Notes: generated from the letters alone by a model not told the origin. Shown: positions 1 through 8,699, numbered from the stretch's first letter. The stretch: 64,000 bases of DNA from Streptomyces justiciae (GCF_015163075.1 NZ_JADDXU010000019.1:1-64000), one strand, 5' to 3'. Numbers and translations: made by a program.

Positions 1-46
<46 letters not shown>

Positions 47-120
47 CGGGGGGGGGGCGGAGTTCGCGGTGGACGGGGGGCATGCGGCGTGAGGTAGGGC
101 TTTTCTCGCCCCCGCCGCCC

Positions 121-307
121 TTACCCGTTCCCATCCCCAGGGGCTGCCGCCCCTTCGCCCCCGCCCAGGGGGCGCTGCCCCCTGGACCCCCGCTCCTCAA
201 ACGCCGGAGGGGCTGACTAACCAGCCCGTCCGGCGTTTGAGGACGAGGCCCCTTCAGGGCCGAAGCGGGGGTCTGGGGGCGGCAGCCCCCAGGGATGGGA
301 CGGGTAG
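121..307. repeat. Large Streptomyces-type intergenic inverted repeat
   Basis: An extended foldback lies downstream of allantoicase. The core pairs CCTCAAACGCCGG (195-207) with CCGGCGTTTGAGG (230-242). Outside it, 175-193 pairs with about 264-284. A further arm at 121-153 is nearly complementary to 275-307, so competing structures are possible. The phrase CCGGCGTTTGAGGACGAG is a common intergenic repeat in Streptomyces, known from general experience. It probably serves as a terminator or RNA-stability element for the minus-strand alc gene. Confidence 0.7.
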
Positions 308-334
308 GGGCGGCGGGGGCGAGGAAAAGCCGGC

Positions 335-1465
335 TCAGCCCCCGAGCTCCTGGTGGCGGGCCACCAGCGTCGCCGCTCCCGCCTCCGTCAGCGAACCGAA
401 CAGCCGCAGCCGCGAGATCCCGCCGTCCGGGAAGATGTCCACGCGCGCGTGGGTGCCCACCGCCGGCGTCGGGAGGACGAAGCGGTGGTTGGTGTCGGGC
501 TGGAGGCGGGTGCGCGGGAGGATCTCCTGCCAGGTGCCCGTCTCGCCGTCCTGCACCGACACCGACGCCCAGCCCGCGCTGTTGCCCTTCAGATACGCCG
601 TGTCGATCTCGATCGCGCGGATCTGGGACTGGGCCACCAGCCGGTACCGGATCCAGTCGTTGCCCTGGTCGCGGCGGCGCCGCGTCTCCCAGCCGTCGTC
701 CATCTTGCGGGAGCGCCCCGGCTGGATGGTGTTGGAGGCCGGCGAGTAGAAGAGGTTGGAGGCGTCCTCGGCCCGGCCGCCGTTCTCCAGGGCGACCACG
801 TCGAAGGTGCCGAGGACAGACAGCCACTCGGGGTCGGGGACGACCTCGCCGTACACGCGCAGGCGCGCGATGCCGCCGTCGGGGTGCTGGTTGACGCGCA
901 GGTGCGTGAAGCGCTGCTCGACCGCGACCTCGAAGCCGTTGGCCGCGTGGCCGCCGACCGGCGTGCGCGGGACCAGCGTCGTCCACTTCACGTCGTCGCC
1001 GAGGAGTTCCTCGGGGGACGGGGAGCCCGCGACCGACGTGCCCTCGACCGACACCGCCTGCGGGTAGTTGCCGCGGAAGTGGGCCGTGTCGACGACGATC
1101 CCGCGGATCACGCCGGGCGCGCCCAGGCGTACCAGCGCCCAGTCGTGGTCCTCGGCGGTCGGCCACGGGCGCTCGGCGGACGCGCCACGACGGCGCCGCG
1201 TCTCCCAGCCGTCCATGATCTTGCCCTTGTGCCCGAAGTGCTCGGGGTCGAACTCGGCGCGCTCGGGCAGGAGCAGGTTCTCGCGCTGGGCGAAGAACTC
1301 GTCGTTGGCGGCGATGACTCCGGCGCCGAGCTGCCGGGCGGCGAGGTCGGCGTACTGGGTGAAGGGGAAGTCGGCGGTGCGGTAGTCGGCGTACGGGTCA
1401 CCGCCGCCGTACGGGTTCGCGTCGCCGGTGAAACGAGCCAAAGGAGATTCAGGCTGCGCCGTCAC
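335..1465 (-). CDS. alc: Allantoicase
   Basis: Hydrolyses allantoate to ureidoglycolate and urea in ureide catabolism; cytosolic. The protein has 376 residues and is built from two homologous allantoicase repeats, each with a DGWETRRRR motif (IMDGWETRRRR in the first, MDDGWETRRRR in the second) and a matching strand (VVDTAHFRGN, then IEIDTAYLKGN). Length fits the family. The start is a GTG. It lies 49 bp downstream of allantoinase on the same strand, so the two probably form an allB-alc operon using the operator region upstream of allB. Its product feeds glyoxylate to malate synthase and glyoxylate carboligase, both elsewhere in the window. Confidence 0.95.
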   Translation of the reverse strand: MTAQPESPLARFTGDANPYGGGDPYADYRTADFPFTQYADLAARQLGAGVIAANDEFFAQRENLLLPERAEFDPEHFGHKGKIMDGWETRRRRGASAERPWPTAEDHDWALVRLGAPGVIRGIVVDTAHFRGNYPQAVSVEGTSVAGSPSPEELLGDDVKWTTLVPRTPVGGHAANGFEVAVEQRFTHLRVNQHPDGGIARLRVYGEVVPDPEWLSVLGTFDVVALENGGRAEDASNLFYSPASNTIQPGRSRKMDDGWETRRRRDQGNDWIRYRLVAQSQIRAIEIDTAYLKGNSAGWASVSVQDGETGTWQEILPRTRLQPDTNHRFVLPTPAVGTHARVDIFPDGGISRLRLFGSLTEAGAATLVARHQELGG

Positions 1466-1514
1466 GGGATATGTGCCTTTCTGGAGTCGGCCGCTGCGGG
1501 TGCGGAAGTCTTGA

Positions 1515-2852
1515 TCAGTTGGCGCGGGTGAGGAGTTGGCCCTTCGGGTCCGTGAACTCGCTGTCCGCGACGATGCGTTCGCCGCGCAGCCAGGTCGACT
1601 TCACGACGCCGTACAGGGTCTTGCCCGCGTACGCCGTCACGCGGTTGCGGTGCTGGAGTTCCGCCGGGTCGACGGTGAACGTCTCGTCGGGTGCGAGGAC
1701 CGCGAAGTCGGCGTCGCGGCCGGCCTCGATGGCGCCCTTCTGGTCCAGTCCGACCAACTCCGAGGTGCGCGTGGACATCCAGCGGACTACGTCGTCGAGG
1801 GAGTGGCCGCGCCTCCGCGCCTCCGTCCACACCGCCGCCAGGCTGAGCTGGAGGCCCGAGATGCCGCCCCACGCCGTCGCGAAGTCGTCGGTCTTCAGGT
1901 CGGCCGTGGACGGGGAGTGGTCGGTGACCACGCAGTCGATGGTGCCGTCGGCCAGCGCCTGCCAGAGCAGGTCCTGGTTGGCGGACTCGCGGATGGGCGG
2001 GCAGCACTTGAACTCACTGGCGCCGTCCGGGACTTCCTCGGCGGTGAGGGTCAGGTAGTGGGGGCAGGTCTCGACCGTGATGCGGACGCCTTCGGCCTTG
2101 GCTGCGGCGACGATCGGGAGGGCGTCGCTCGACGACAGGTGCAGGACGTGCACGCGCGCGTCCAACCGCTTGGCCTGGGCGATGAGTTGGGCGATCGCCG
2201 TGTCCTCGGCGTCGCGCGGGCGGGAGGCCAGGAAGTCGGCGTACTTGGGGCCGCCCTGCTGGGGGGCCGCCTCCAGGTGGTGCGGGTCCTCGGCGTGCAC
2301 GATCAGCAGGCCGCCGAAGGAGGCGATCTCGGCCAGGGACTGGGCGAGCCGGTCCTGGTCCAGGTGCGGGAACTCGTCCACGCCGGACGGGGACAGGAAC
2401 GCCTTGAAGCCGAAGACCCCGGCCTCGTGCAGCGGGCGCAGGTCCTTGACGTTGTCGGGCAGGGCGCCGCCCCAGAAGCCGACGTCGATGTGGGCCTTGT
2501 CGGCGGCGACGTCCTGCTTCGTACGGAGGTTGTCGACCGTGGTGGTCGGCGGGAGGGAGTTGAGGGGCATGTCGACGAGGGTCGTGATGCCGCCGGCCGC
2601 CGCCGCGCGCGTGGCGGTCCAGAAGCCCTCCCACTCGGTGCGGCCGGGGTCGTTGACGTGCACGTGGGTGTCGACCAGGCCGGGCAGCACGACGTGGTCG
2701 CCGACGTCCTCCAGGCGGGCGCCGGAGGGGACTTCGGCGTCGTACGGGAGTACGGCCGTGATCTTGCCGGCGGTGACCGCGACCGAGGCGGCGCGCGTCC
2801 CTTCCGGAGTGATGACGCGCGTCGAGCGCAGCACCAGTTCAGCGTCGGACAC
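1515..2852 (-). CDS. allB: Allantoinase
   Basis: Opens the hydantoin ring of allantoin to allantoate; a cytosolic binuclear-metal amidohydrolase. In 445 residues the metal-site motifs run in order: DTHVHVNDPG (His63, His65), the carbamylatable lysine in FGFKAFLS (Lys150), VHAEDPH, VLHLSSS, ETCPHYLT and the aspartate in VVTDHSPS. This DHOase-like order with FKAFLSPSG is characteristic of allantoinase. GTG start with GAGAGGGG upstream. It is first in a two-gene run with alc and diverges from allR. Tandem TTCC-N7-GGAA sites lie 28 bp upstream, consistent with repression by AllR. Confidence 0.95.
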   Translation of the reverse strand: MSDAELVLRSTRVITPEGTRAASVAVTAGKITAVLPYDAEVPSGARLEDVGDHVVLPGLVDTHVHVNDPGRTEWEGFWTATRAAAAGGITTLVDMPLNSLPPTTTVDNLRTKQDVAADKAHIDVGFWGGALPDNVKDLRPLHEAGVFGFKAFLSPSGVDEFPHLDQDRLAQSLAEIASFGGLLIVHAEDPHHLEAAPQQGGPKYADFLASRPRDAEDTAIAQLIAQAKRLDARVHVLHLSSSDALPIVAAAKAEGVRITVETCPHYLTLTAEEVPDGASEFKCCPPIRESANQDLLWQALADGTIDCVVTDHSPSTADLKTDDFATAWGGISGLQLSLAAVWTEARRRGHSLDDVVRWMSTRTSELVGLDQKGAIEAGRDADFAVLAPDETFTVDPAELQHRNRVTAYAGKTLYGVVKSTWLRGERIVADSEFTDPKGQLLTRAN

Positions 2853-2879
2853 CCGGACCCCTCTCTGTCACCAGTTAAC

Positions 2880-2915
2880 TTCCGCGTAACGGAATTCAAC
2901 TTTCTGTTGAAGGAG
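2880..2915. promoter_or_regulatory. allB operator: tandem AllR-type box plus TCAAC dyad
   Basis: TTCCGCGTAACGGAA (2880-2894) is a perfect-arm TTCC-N7-GGAA palindrome. Six bases later a degraded copy, TTTC-N7-GGAG, occupies 2901-2915. Overlapping them, TTCAAC-TTTCT-GTTGAA (2895-2911) is a second dyad of the type seen at the uricase operon and catalase. On the minus strand TTGAAT of this dyad could be the -35 element, with a weak TAACTG -10 after 16 bp. The 15-6-15 arrangement recurs upstream of allR, aceB, hyi and gcl. Confidence 0.7.
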
Positions 2916-2987
2916 TCTTCACTCCCGTTCTCACGCCGTCAAGGGCACACTTCCCTTCGACGGCTCTCACGCCCACACTCTGGACGT

Positions 2988-3023
2988 TTCCATAAAGCGG
3001 AATTAGAATTCCGACAGGCAGAA
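2988..3023. promoter_or_regulatory. allR operator: tandem TTCC-N7-RGAA boxes
   Basis: TTCCATAAAGCGGAA (2988-3002) and TTCCGACAGGCAGAA (3009-3023) are two 15-bp boxes separated by 6 bp. They span CGGAATT-AG-AATTCCG (2998-3013), which is itself a perfect dyad. They lie 82 bp upstream of the allR start. This suggests autoregulation, and the same 15-6-15 layout is found at four other purine/glyoxylate promoters in the window. Confidence 0.65.
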
Positions 3024-3104
3024 CGTAGCTACGCACAACAAGGGAGTCAACCGACTGCCGGGTAGGCTTCTGCCCTTCCTGCCAGGTCCCGAAAGGAACG
3101 CGCC

Positions 3105-3899
3105 GTGCCGACGTCCAGCGCCAGCACCACCGACTCCGCCAAGTCCGCCGGTGGCGGGGTCCAGTCCCTCGAGCGCGCCTTCGATCTGCTGGAGCGGATG
3201 GCGGACGCGGGCGGCGAGGTCGGCCTCAGCGAGCTCTCCGCGACCAGCGGGCTGCCGCTGCCCACCATCCACCGCCTCATGCGCACGCTCGTGGCCTGCG
3301 GATACGTCCGCCAGCAGCCCAACCGCCGCTATGCCCTCGGTCCCCGCCTGATCCGCCTCGGCGAGTCCGCCTCCCGGCTGCTCGGCACGTGGGCCCGCCC
3401 CTACCTCGCCCGCCTTGTCGAGGTGACCGGCGAGACGGCGAACATGGCGCTGCTCGACGGCGACGAGATCGTCTACGTCGCCCAGGTGCCGTCCAAGCAC
3501 TCGATGCGCATGTTCACCGAGGTCGGCCGCCGCGTCCTGCCGCACTCCACCGGCGTCGGCAAGGCCCTCCTCGCCGACGTCCCGGACGCCGAGGTGCGCG
3601 CGCTGCTCTCCCGCACCGGCATGCCGGCCGCGACGGAGAAGACGATCACCACGCCGGACGGCTTCCTCGCGGCGCTGGCCGACGTACGGCAGCTCGGGTA
3701 CGCGGTCGACGACAACGAGCAGGAGATCGGCGTCCGCTGCCTCGCGGTGTCGGTGCCCAACTCCCCGACCGCCGCGGCCATTTCCATCTCCGGCCCGGCA
3801 GGCCGCGTCACCGAGTCGGCCACGGACAAGATCGTGCCGGTGCTCCAGCAGGTCGCGACAGAACTCTCGGAGGCACTGGCCAGCCAGAGCCCGGCGTGA
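3105..3899 (+). CDS. allR: IclR-family regulator, AllR-like
   Basis: Probable repressor of allantoin/glyoxylate genes. The 264-residue protein has an N-terminal IclR winged helix (about residues 18-80: VQSLERAFDLLERM, then LPLPTIHRLMRTLVACGYVRQ) and a C-terminal effector domain (about 95-255, with HSTGVGKALLA and DDNEQEIGVRCLAV). A GAAAGGAAC ribosome-binding site lies before the GTG. It diverges from allB-alc. From what I recall, Streptomyces coelicolor AllR is an IclR repressor of allantoin genes sensing pathway intermediates; the placement here matches. That it reads the TTCC-N7-GGAA boxes is inference. Confidence 0.9.
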   Translation: MPTSSASTTDSAKSAGGGVQSLERAFDLLERMADAGGEVGLSELSATSGLPLPTIHRLMRTLVACGYVRQQPNRRYALGPRLIRLGESASRLLGTWARPYLARLVEVTGETANMALLDGDEIVYVAQVPSKHSMRMFTEVGRRVLPHSTGVGKALLADVPDAEVRALLSRTGMPAATEKTITTPDGFLAALADVRQLGYAVDDNEQEIGVRCLAVSVPNSPTAAAISISGPAGRVTESATDKIVPVLQQVATELSEALASQSPA

Positions 3900-4564
3900 C
3901 ATCCGTCGAGGACCGCCTGACGGCACTGATGACGGCGCCGCTGGAGAGCCTCGTCGATCCCGGGCATCAGGTGCGGCCTACGGCGGTACGAGGGTGGCGG
4001 CTGCCGGAACCGGACCTGCTCGCGCTCGCCGAGTACGGGCTGCCGGACGACGTCGTCATGACCCCGTCGTTCCAGACCGCCGCCGAACCGACGCTCGTAC
4101 CGAACCTGGCGGGGCCGCGCGAGCGCGAACTGGCCACCCCGGACGACCGGTTCTACGACCTGGGGCTGTGGGGCAGCCACGACCTGACGCCACGGATGGG
4201 TGCGGTACGGGGCGACGGCCGGGTCCTGGCCATCCGGTCGGCGCCGCTCACCGCGGCCGATCTCGCGCCGGCGCTGCGCGAGTACCACGCGGATCTCTAT
4301 CACCCGGCCGTCGACTTCATCAGCTCGTCGGTCGCGCAGTTCGTCGACCTCAGCTGGCGCTGGCGGGCCGCCGTCCCGCTCTTCGTCGAGCTCACGGAAC
4401 CGCCCCTGGGCTGCTCTCAGGCGGAGTTCGACGCCTATCTCGACCGCTGCGACGACTGCGAGCGGATCGTGCTCCGGGGCTTCGAGCGCATCGACCCGGC
4501 AGCAGTGCGGGCCGACGCCCCGCACACCCTCTGGGGAGAGCTGGTCGCCGACCGGGGCTGCTGA
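3896..4564 (+). CDS. SUKH-4-like immunity-fold protein
   Basis: A 222-residue protein whose GTG start overlaps the allR stop by 4 bp (GTGA), so it is translationally coupled to the regulator. The pattern of GWRLPEPDLLALAEYGLP near the N-terminus, a YDLGLWG strand, LTAADLAPALREYH and FISSSVAQFVDLSWRW resembles the SUKH-4 family, which includes toxin-immunity proteins of polymorphic toxin systems. No toxin gene is nearby. SUKH-fold proteins in Streptomyces are often solitary, so its role here is unknown; coupling to allR may be accidental or may mark an accessory protein. Confidence 0.6.
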   Translation: MTSVEDRLTALMTAPLESLVDPGHQVRPTAVRGWRLPEPDLLALAEYGLPDDVVMTPSFQTAAEPTLVPNLAGPRERELATPDDRFYDLGLWGSHDLTPRMGAVRGDGRVLAIRSAPLTAADLAPALREYHADLYHPAVDFISSSVAQFVDLSWRWRAAVPLFVELTEPPLGCSQAEFDAYLDRCDDCERIVLRGFERIDPAAVRADAPHTLWGELVADRGC

Positions 4565-4582
4565 AGGACACCGGGCGAGTCG

Positions 4583-4900
4583 TCAGCCCCGCCCCGGCTC
4601 CCCGAACAGATCCACCGCGTCCCGCACCTCCGACAACCCCCGCGACAGTGCGCTGACCGAGCCGATCGCCCCCGCGATCAGCAGCAGTGAGCGGCGCAGG
4701 CGGGGGATCTCCGGTGTTCCGTCGATCGTCATCGCGGCCAGTGCCGCCAGTTCGTCCTCGGCGATCGCGCGGTCGGGGAACTCGGCCGGGTGCGCGGCGA
4801 GTTCGCGGCGCAGTCGGGACACCGCGGTCCGCAGTCCCGCCACTCTCGGATCGTCCTCGTCGCTGCCGGTCACTGGCCTCTGTCCCAAGCTCCGCAACAC
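4583..4900 (-). CDS. Small conserved hypothetical, DUF5955-like
   Basis: A 105-residue protein facing the SUKH-like gene. It has a charged helical first half (RVAGLRTAVSRLRRELAAH), an acidic middle (AEFPDRAIAEDELAALAAM) and a C-terminal helical stretch (RRSLLLIAGAIGSVSALS) that could be amphipathic or a weak membrane segment. It resembles a small Streptomyces family I recall as DUF5955; the function is unknown. The GTG at 4900 follows GGGGGAG. An internal GTG at 4873 with AGAGG upstream is an alternative start. Confidence 0.55.
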   Translation of the reverse strand: MLRSLGQRPVTGSDEDDPRVAGLRTAVSRLRRELAAHPAEFPDRAIAEDELAALAAMTIDGTPEIPRLRRSLLLIAGAIGSVSALSRGLSEVRDAVDLFGEPGRG

Positions 4901-5092
4901 AGCTCTCCCCCCCGGCGCACCCCGTTGTGCGCCCTACCTCGTGATCCCGCCCGAAACAGCCCCGTGGCGCTGGTCGGGCGCCGGGGGACGCGGGTCAGTA
5001 AACGCCACCCCGGGCGCGCCGCGCCACCGCACGGACCGAAATTCAGCCCTTCGAAACCAGCCACTCCCCTGGGCGTCAGGTATGCAGGACGC

Positions 5093-5692
5093 ATGACGGA
5101 GAACGAGGACCAGGTGGCCGGGCTGCTGCTGGCCGCAGGTGGCGGGCGGCGGCTCGGCGGGCGACCCAAGGCGCTGCTGGATCATCGCGGCAGGCCACTG
5201 GTGGAACACGCGGTGGGAGTCCTGCGCGCGGCGGGCTGCACGCGCGTGCACGTGGTGCTGGGGGCCGCCGCCGACGTCGTACGGCAGAAGGCCGATCTGG
5301 AGGGGTGCGTGCTCGTCGACAACCCCGACTGGGCCGGCGGCATGGGGTCCTCGCTTCGAGCCGGTCTCGAGTCGCTCTCCGGCACGGGCGCGCGGGCGGC
5401 GCTGGTGTCCCTCGTGGACCAGCCCGGCATCGGAGCGGAGGCGTTCGCGCGGGTGCGCGGCGCGTACACCGACGAGACGGCGCTCGTCTCGGCCGCCTAC
5501 GACGGCGTACGCGGGCATCCCGTGCTGTTCGGGTCCGCGCACTGGGCGGGGATCGCCGCGACTGCCACCGGGGACCGAGGGGCACGCGCGTATCTGAAGG
5601 AACACGCCGCCGAGGTCTCGCTCGTGGAGTGCGGTGACGTCGCCCGGCCCTACGACATCGACACCGTCGCGGACCTGCACCACCTTGAGTGA
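5093..5692 (+). CDS. MobA/MocA-like nucleotidyltransferase
   Basis: A 199-residue NTP-transferase-fold enzyme. The nucleotide-binding signature LLLAAGGGRRLGGRPKALL lies at about residues 11-29, with VSLVDQPGI (the metal/NTP-binding DQP motif) in the middle and a GHPVLFG motif near the C-terminus. This combination is typical of the MocA/YgfJ group, which cytidylates molybdopterin for xanthine-dehydrogenase-type enzymes. Sitting between allR and malate synthase, it may serve maturation of a purine hydroxylase encoded elsewhere; that link is inference. The ATG at 5093 is the only start compatible with the conserved N-terminus. Confidence 0.75.
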   Translation: MTENEDQVAGLLLAAGGGRRLGGRPKALLDHRGRPLVEHAVGVLRAAGCTRVHVVLGAAADVVRQKADLEGCVLVDNPDWAGGMGSSLRAGLESLSGTGARAALVSLVDQPGIGAEAFARVRGAYTDETALVSAAYDGVRGHPVLFGSAHWAGIAATATGDRGARAYLKEHAAEVSLVECGDVARPYDIDTVADLHHLE

Positions 5693-5741
5693 GCGGGGTG
5701 GCACTGAGCGCCACCTTTCCTCGACTCAGAGAATCTCGACA

Positions 5742-5794
5742 TCAACAAACCATTGAACTTCCACGATGAGGAAACTAGTATCCACAGATCAGAA
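5742..5794 (+). promoter_or_regulatory. aceB promoter with AllR-type tandem box and TCAAC dyad
   Basis: A plausible promoter is TTGAAC (5753-5758), a 17-bp spacer and TAGTAT (5776-5781). TTCCACGATGAGGAA (5759-5773) fills the spacer, and after 6 bp the degraded copy ATCC-N7-AGAA occupies 5780-5794, covering the -10 edge. TCAAC-AAACC-ATTGA (5742-5756, one mismatch) overlaps the -35. A regulator bound to these sites would block RNA polymerase directly. They lie 86 bp upstream of the aceB start. Confidence 0.65.
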
Positions 5795-5879
5795 GCGCCC
5801 TACCGCTCCAAGGGCGTTCCTCGCCGTACCCGGTTCGACTGGCACCCGGTGCCACGCTCGCTGAAGGAAGTGACAGCTC

Positions 5880-7505
5880 ATGTCCGCACCAGCGCCGTCC
5901 CCGCTGGCCATCGTCGACGCCGAGCCCCTGCCCCGGCAGGAGGAGGTCCTCACCGACGCGGCCCTCGCCTTCGTGGCCGAGCTGCACCGCCGGTTCACGC
6001 CCCGGCGTGATGAACTCCTCGCCCGCCGTGCCGAGCGCCGCGCCGAGATCGCCCGCACCTCCACGCTCGACTTCCTCCCGGAGACGGCCGCCATCCGCGC
6101 GGACGACTCCTGGAAGGTCGCCCCCTCCCCCGCGGCCCTGAACGACCGCCGCGTCGAGATCACCGGCCCCACCGACCGCAAGATGACCATCAACGCCCTC
6201 AACTCGGGCGCCAAGGTCTGGCTCGCGGACTTCGAGGACGCCTCGGCGCCCACCTGGGAGAACGTGGTCCTCGGCCAGGTCAACCTCGCCGACGCCTACA
6301 CCCGCAACATCGACTTCACCGACGAGAAGTCCGGCAAGTCGTACGCCCTGCGCCCGAACGAGGAGCTCGCGACGGTCGTCATGCGCCCGCGCGGCTGGCA
6401 CCTCAACGAGCGCCACCTCGTCGACGCCGACGGTTCTCAAGTCCCCGGCGCCTTCGTCGACTTCGGCCTCTACTTCTTCCACCACGCGCAGCGGCTGCTC
6501 GACCTCGGCAAGGGCCCGTACTTCTACCTCCCGAAGACCGAGTCCCACCTCGAAGCCCGGCTTTGGAACGACGTGTTCGTCTTCGCACAGGACTACGTCG
6601 GCATCCCGCAGGGCACCATCCGTGCCACCGTCCTGATCGAGACGATCACGGCGGCGTACGAGATGGAGGAGATCCTCTACGAACTCCGCGACCACGCCTC
6701 CGGGTTGAACGCCGGCCGCTGGGACTACCTGTTCTCCATCGTCAAGAACTTCCGTGACGGCGGCGCCAAGTTCGTCCTCCCGGACCGCAACCTGGTCACG
6801 ATGACGGCCCCGTTCATGCGCGCGTACACCGAGCTCCTCGTCCGCACCTGCCACAAGCGCGGCGCGCACGCGATCGGCGGCATGGCGGCGTTCATCCCGT
6901 CCCGCCGGGACGCCGAGGTCAACAAGGTGGCCTTCGAGAAGGTCCGCGCCGACAAGGACCGCGAGGCCGGCGACGGCTTCGACGGCTCCTGGGTCGCCCA
7001 CCCCGACCTGGTCCCGATCGCCATGGAGTCCTTCGACAAGGTCCTCGGCGACAAGCCGAACCAGAAGGACCGCCTGCGCGAGGACGTCCACGTCGAGGCC
7101 GCCGACCTGATCGCGATCGACTCGCTGGACGCCAAGCCGTCGTACAACGGACTGGTCAACGCCGTTCAGGTGGGCATCCGTTACATCGAGGCCTGGCTGC
7201 GCGGGCTCGGCGCGGTCGCCATCTTCAACCTCATGGAGGACGCGGCCACCGCCGAGATCTCCCGCTCCCAGATCTGGCAGTGGATCAACGCGGGTGTCGA
7301 GTTCGAGAACGGCGAGAGGGCCACCCCGGAGCTGGCCCGCAAGGTCGCCGCCGAGGAACTCGCCAACATCCGCGGCGACTTGGGCGAGGAGGCCTTCGCG
7401 GCCGGCCACTGGCAGCAGGCCCACGACCTGCTGCTCGAAGTGTCGCTGGACGACGACTACGCGGACTTCCTCACCCTGCCCGCGTACGAGCAGCTCAAGG
7501 GCTGA
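5880..7505 (+). CDS. aceB: Malate synthase A
   Basis: Condenses glyoxylate with acetyl-CoA to give malate; cytosolic. At 541 residues it matches the MSA class rather than the longer MSG class. It contains the malate synthase signature FNLMEDAATAEISRSQIWQW (about residues 448-467), the RNIDFTDEKSGKSY region and an N-terminal helical clasp. GAAGGAAG lies 8 bp before the ATG. Given its neighbours and its AllR-type operator it probably disposes of glyoxylate made from allantoin rather than serving the acetate glyoxylate shunt; no isocitrate lyase is seen nearby. Confidence 0.96.
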   Translation: MSAPAPSPLAIVDAEPLPRQEEVLTDAALAFVAELHRRFTPRRDELLARRAERRAEIARTSTLDFLPETAAIRADDSWKVAPSPAALNDRRVEITGPTDRKMTINALNSGAKVWLADFEDASAPTWENVVLGQVNLADAYTRNIDFTDEKSGKSYALRPNEELATVVMRPRGWHLNERHLVDADGSQVPGAFVDFGLYFFHHAQRLLDLGKGPYFYLPKTESHLEARLWNDVFVFAQDYVGIPQGTIRATVLIETITAAYEMEEILYELRDHASGLNAGRWDYLFSIVKNFRDGGAKFVLPDRNLVTMTAPFMRAYTELLVRTCHKRGAHAIGGMAAFIPSRRDAEVNKVAFEKVRADKDREAGDGFDGSWVAHPDLVPIAMESFDKVLGDKPNQKDRLREDVHVEAADLIAIDSLDAKPSYNGLVNAVQVGIRYIEAWLRGLGAVAIFNLMEDAATAEISRSQIWQWINAGVEFENGERATPELARKVAAEELANIRGDLGEEAFAAGHWQQAHDLLLEVSLDDDYADFLTLPAYEQLKG

Positions 7506-7506
7506 C

Positions 7507-7797
7507 CTACTCCCGCACCGCCTTGTCCGAGTGGCCCAGGGACTTTCCCGGGGCCACTCGGTCGCGTACGGCCTGCTTCACGGCCGTCGGCTCCGGGAAA
7601 CCCTGTTCGCGCCGGTCCCAGACCACCTCGCCGTCGACCCGGACGACGAAGACGCCGCCGGTGCCGGGCTTGAGGGACAGCTCGCCCAGCTCCTGCTCGA
7701 AGGTGGTGAGCAGCTCCTGCGCCAGCCAGGCCGCGCGGGGCAGCCAACGGCACTGGGTGCAGTACTCGATCTGTACGACGGGTGCGTGCGGGCTCAT
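7507..7797 (-). CDS. SelT/SelW/SelH-family thioredoxin-like protein
   Basis: A 96-residue Rdx-type protein. The redox motif CTQC lies at residues 13-16 after a first beta strand (VVQIEYCTQC), and the conserved selenoprotein W-like tail includes GGVFVVRVDGEVVWDRREQGFPE. Eukaryotic relatives carry selenocysteine in the second redox position; here both are cysteine. Its stop is next to the aceB stop on the opposite strand. Its start overlaps the stop of the HipA-like kinase by 4 bp, so both are likely translated together. The cellular substrate is unknown. Confidence 0.8.
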   Translation of the reverse strand: MSPHAPVVQIEYCTQCRWLPRAAWLAQELLTTFEQELGELSLKPGTGGVFVVRVDGEVVWDRREQGFPEPTAVKQAVRDRVAPGKSLGHSDKAVRE

Positions 7798-8699
7798 CCG
7801 AGGTGCACCGACCAATCCTGTTCCGCCGCGGGCTTGCCGTGCAGGTCGGGGACCTGCTTGAGCCACGCGGGACGTCCTCGCTGGTTCTTCGCCGCCCGGA
7901 GGGCCTCCTCGGCGGCGAGTTCCTCCCGGGTGGGGAAGTCGGTGGGCAGCCAGGCCTCGGAGGCCCGCACGCGCGCGTGGAGATAGCCGACGTACGCCTC
8001 GCGGGCCTCGTCGGGTGTCGCGAAGTCGGTCAGCCAGGCGTCGGGAACCTCGGCGACGATCCCGTGCAGCAACTCCCGTGTGATCTTGGGCGCCAGTTCG
8101 GCGTCGGCGGCCCGGACGTCGGGGGCGGAGTGGCCGAGGGCGTGGTGGCGGAAGTCGTAGCGCTTGGCGGGGTCGGAGCCGTCCCAGCGGTGGTGGAAGA
8201 CGAGTGCGGCGCCGTGGTCGATCAGCCACAGGCGCGGCGGCGCGACGCCGAGCGTGGGCCACACCATGAGGTTCGAGCTGTGCACCGTACGGTCCACGTT
8301 GACGGTGAGCGCGTCGAGCCAGACGATCCGGCCCGCCTCCAGCGAGTCGACCGGGAAGTGCTGGGCGACCTCGGGGGTGAAGTCCCGCGCGCCCGGCAGA
8401 TAGTCCATGCCGAGGTTGAGGCCCGCGCTGGCGCTGTGCAGTTCGCGCACCTCCTGGTGGGGCTCGCTGTCCGCGATCGCCGGGTCGAAGTGGACCAGGA
8501 CCAGTTCGGGGAAGCGCAGTCCGAGCGCGCGGGCCAGCTCGCCGACGATCACCTCGGCGACCAGCGCCTTGCGGCCCTGCGCGGAGGCGGTGAACTTCAC
8601 GACGTACGTCCCCAGGTCGTCGGCCTCGACGACTCCGGGCACAGAGCCGCCGGACCGCAGCGGGGTCACGTATCGAACAGCAGTCACTTCGCGCAGCAC
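7794..8699 (-). CDS. HipA-like kinase-fold protein
   Basis: A 301-residue protein resembling the short HipA-related kinase family common in actinomycetes. Visible elements are a nucleotide-binding lysine region (GTYVVKFTASAQGRKALVAE), an acidic helix (GELARALGLRFPEL), the catalytic-loop-like DALTVNVDRTVHSSNLMV and the metal-binding-like LWLIDHGAALVFHH. No HipB antitoxin is adjacent, so it is not a classical toxin-antitoxin pair; its neighbour is the SelW-like gene, overlapping by 4 bp. Start is GTG; an in-frame GTG four codons later is possible. Substrate unknown. Confidence 0.7.
   Translation of the reverse strand: MLREVTAVRYVTPLRSGGSVPGVVEADDLGTYVVKFTASAQGRKALVAEVIVGELARALGLRFPELVLVHFDPAIADSEPHQEVRELHSASAGLNLGMDYLPGARDFTPEVAQHFPVDSLEAGRIVWLDALTVNVDRTVHSSNLMVWPTLGVAPPRLWLIDHGAALVFHHRWDGSDPAKRYDFRHHALGHSAPDVRAADAELAPKITRELLHGIVAEVPDAWLTDFATPDEAREAYVGYLHARVRASEAWLPTDFPTREELAAEEALRAAKNQRGRPAWLKQVPDLHGKPAAEQDWSVHLG

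Noticed and set aside
3896..4564. Toxin-immunity module
   Set aside because: The SUKH-like protein has no adjacent toxin, secretion or polymorphic-toxin gene.
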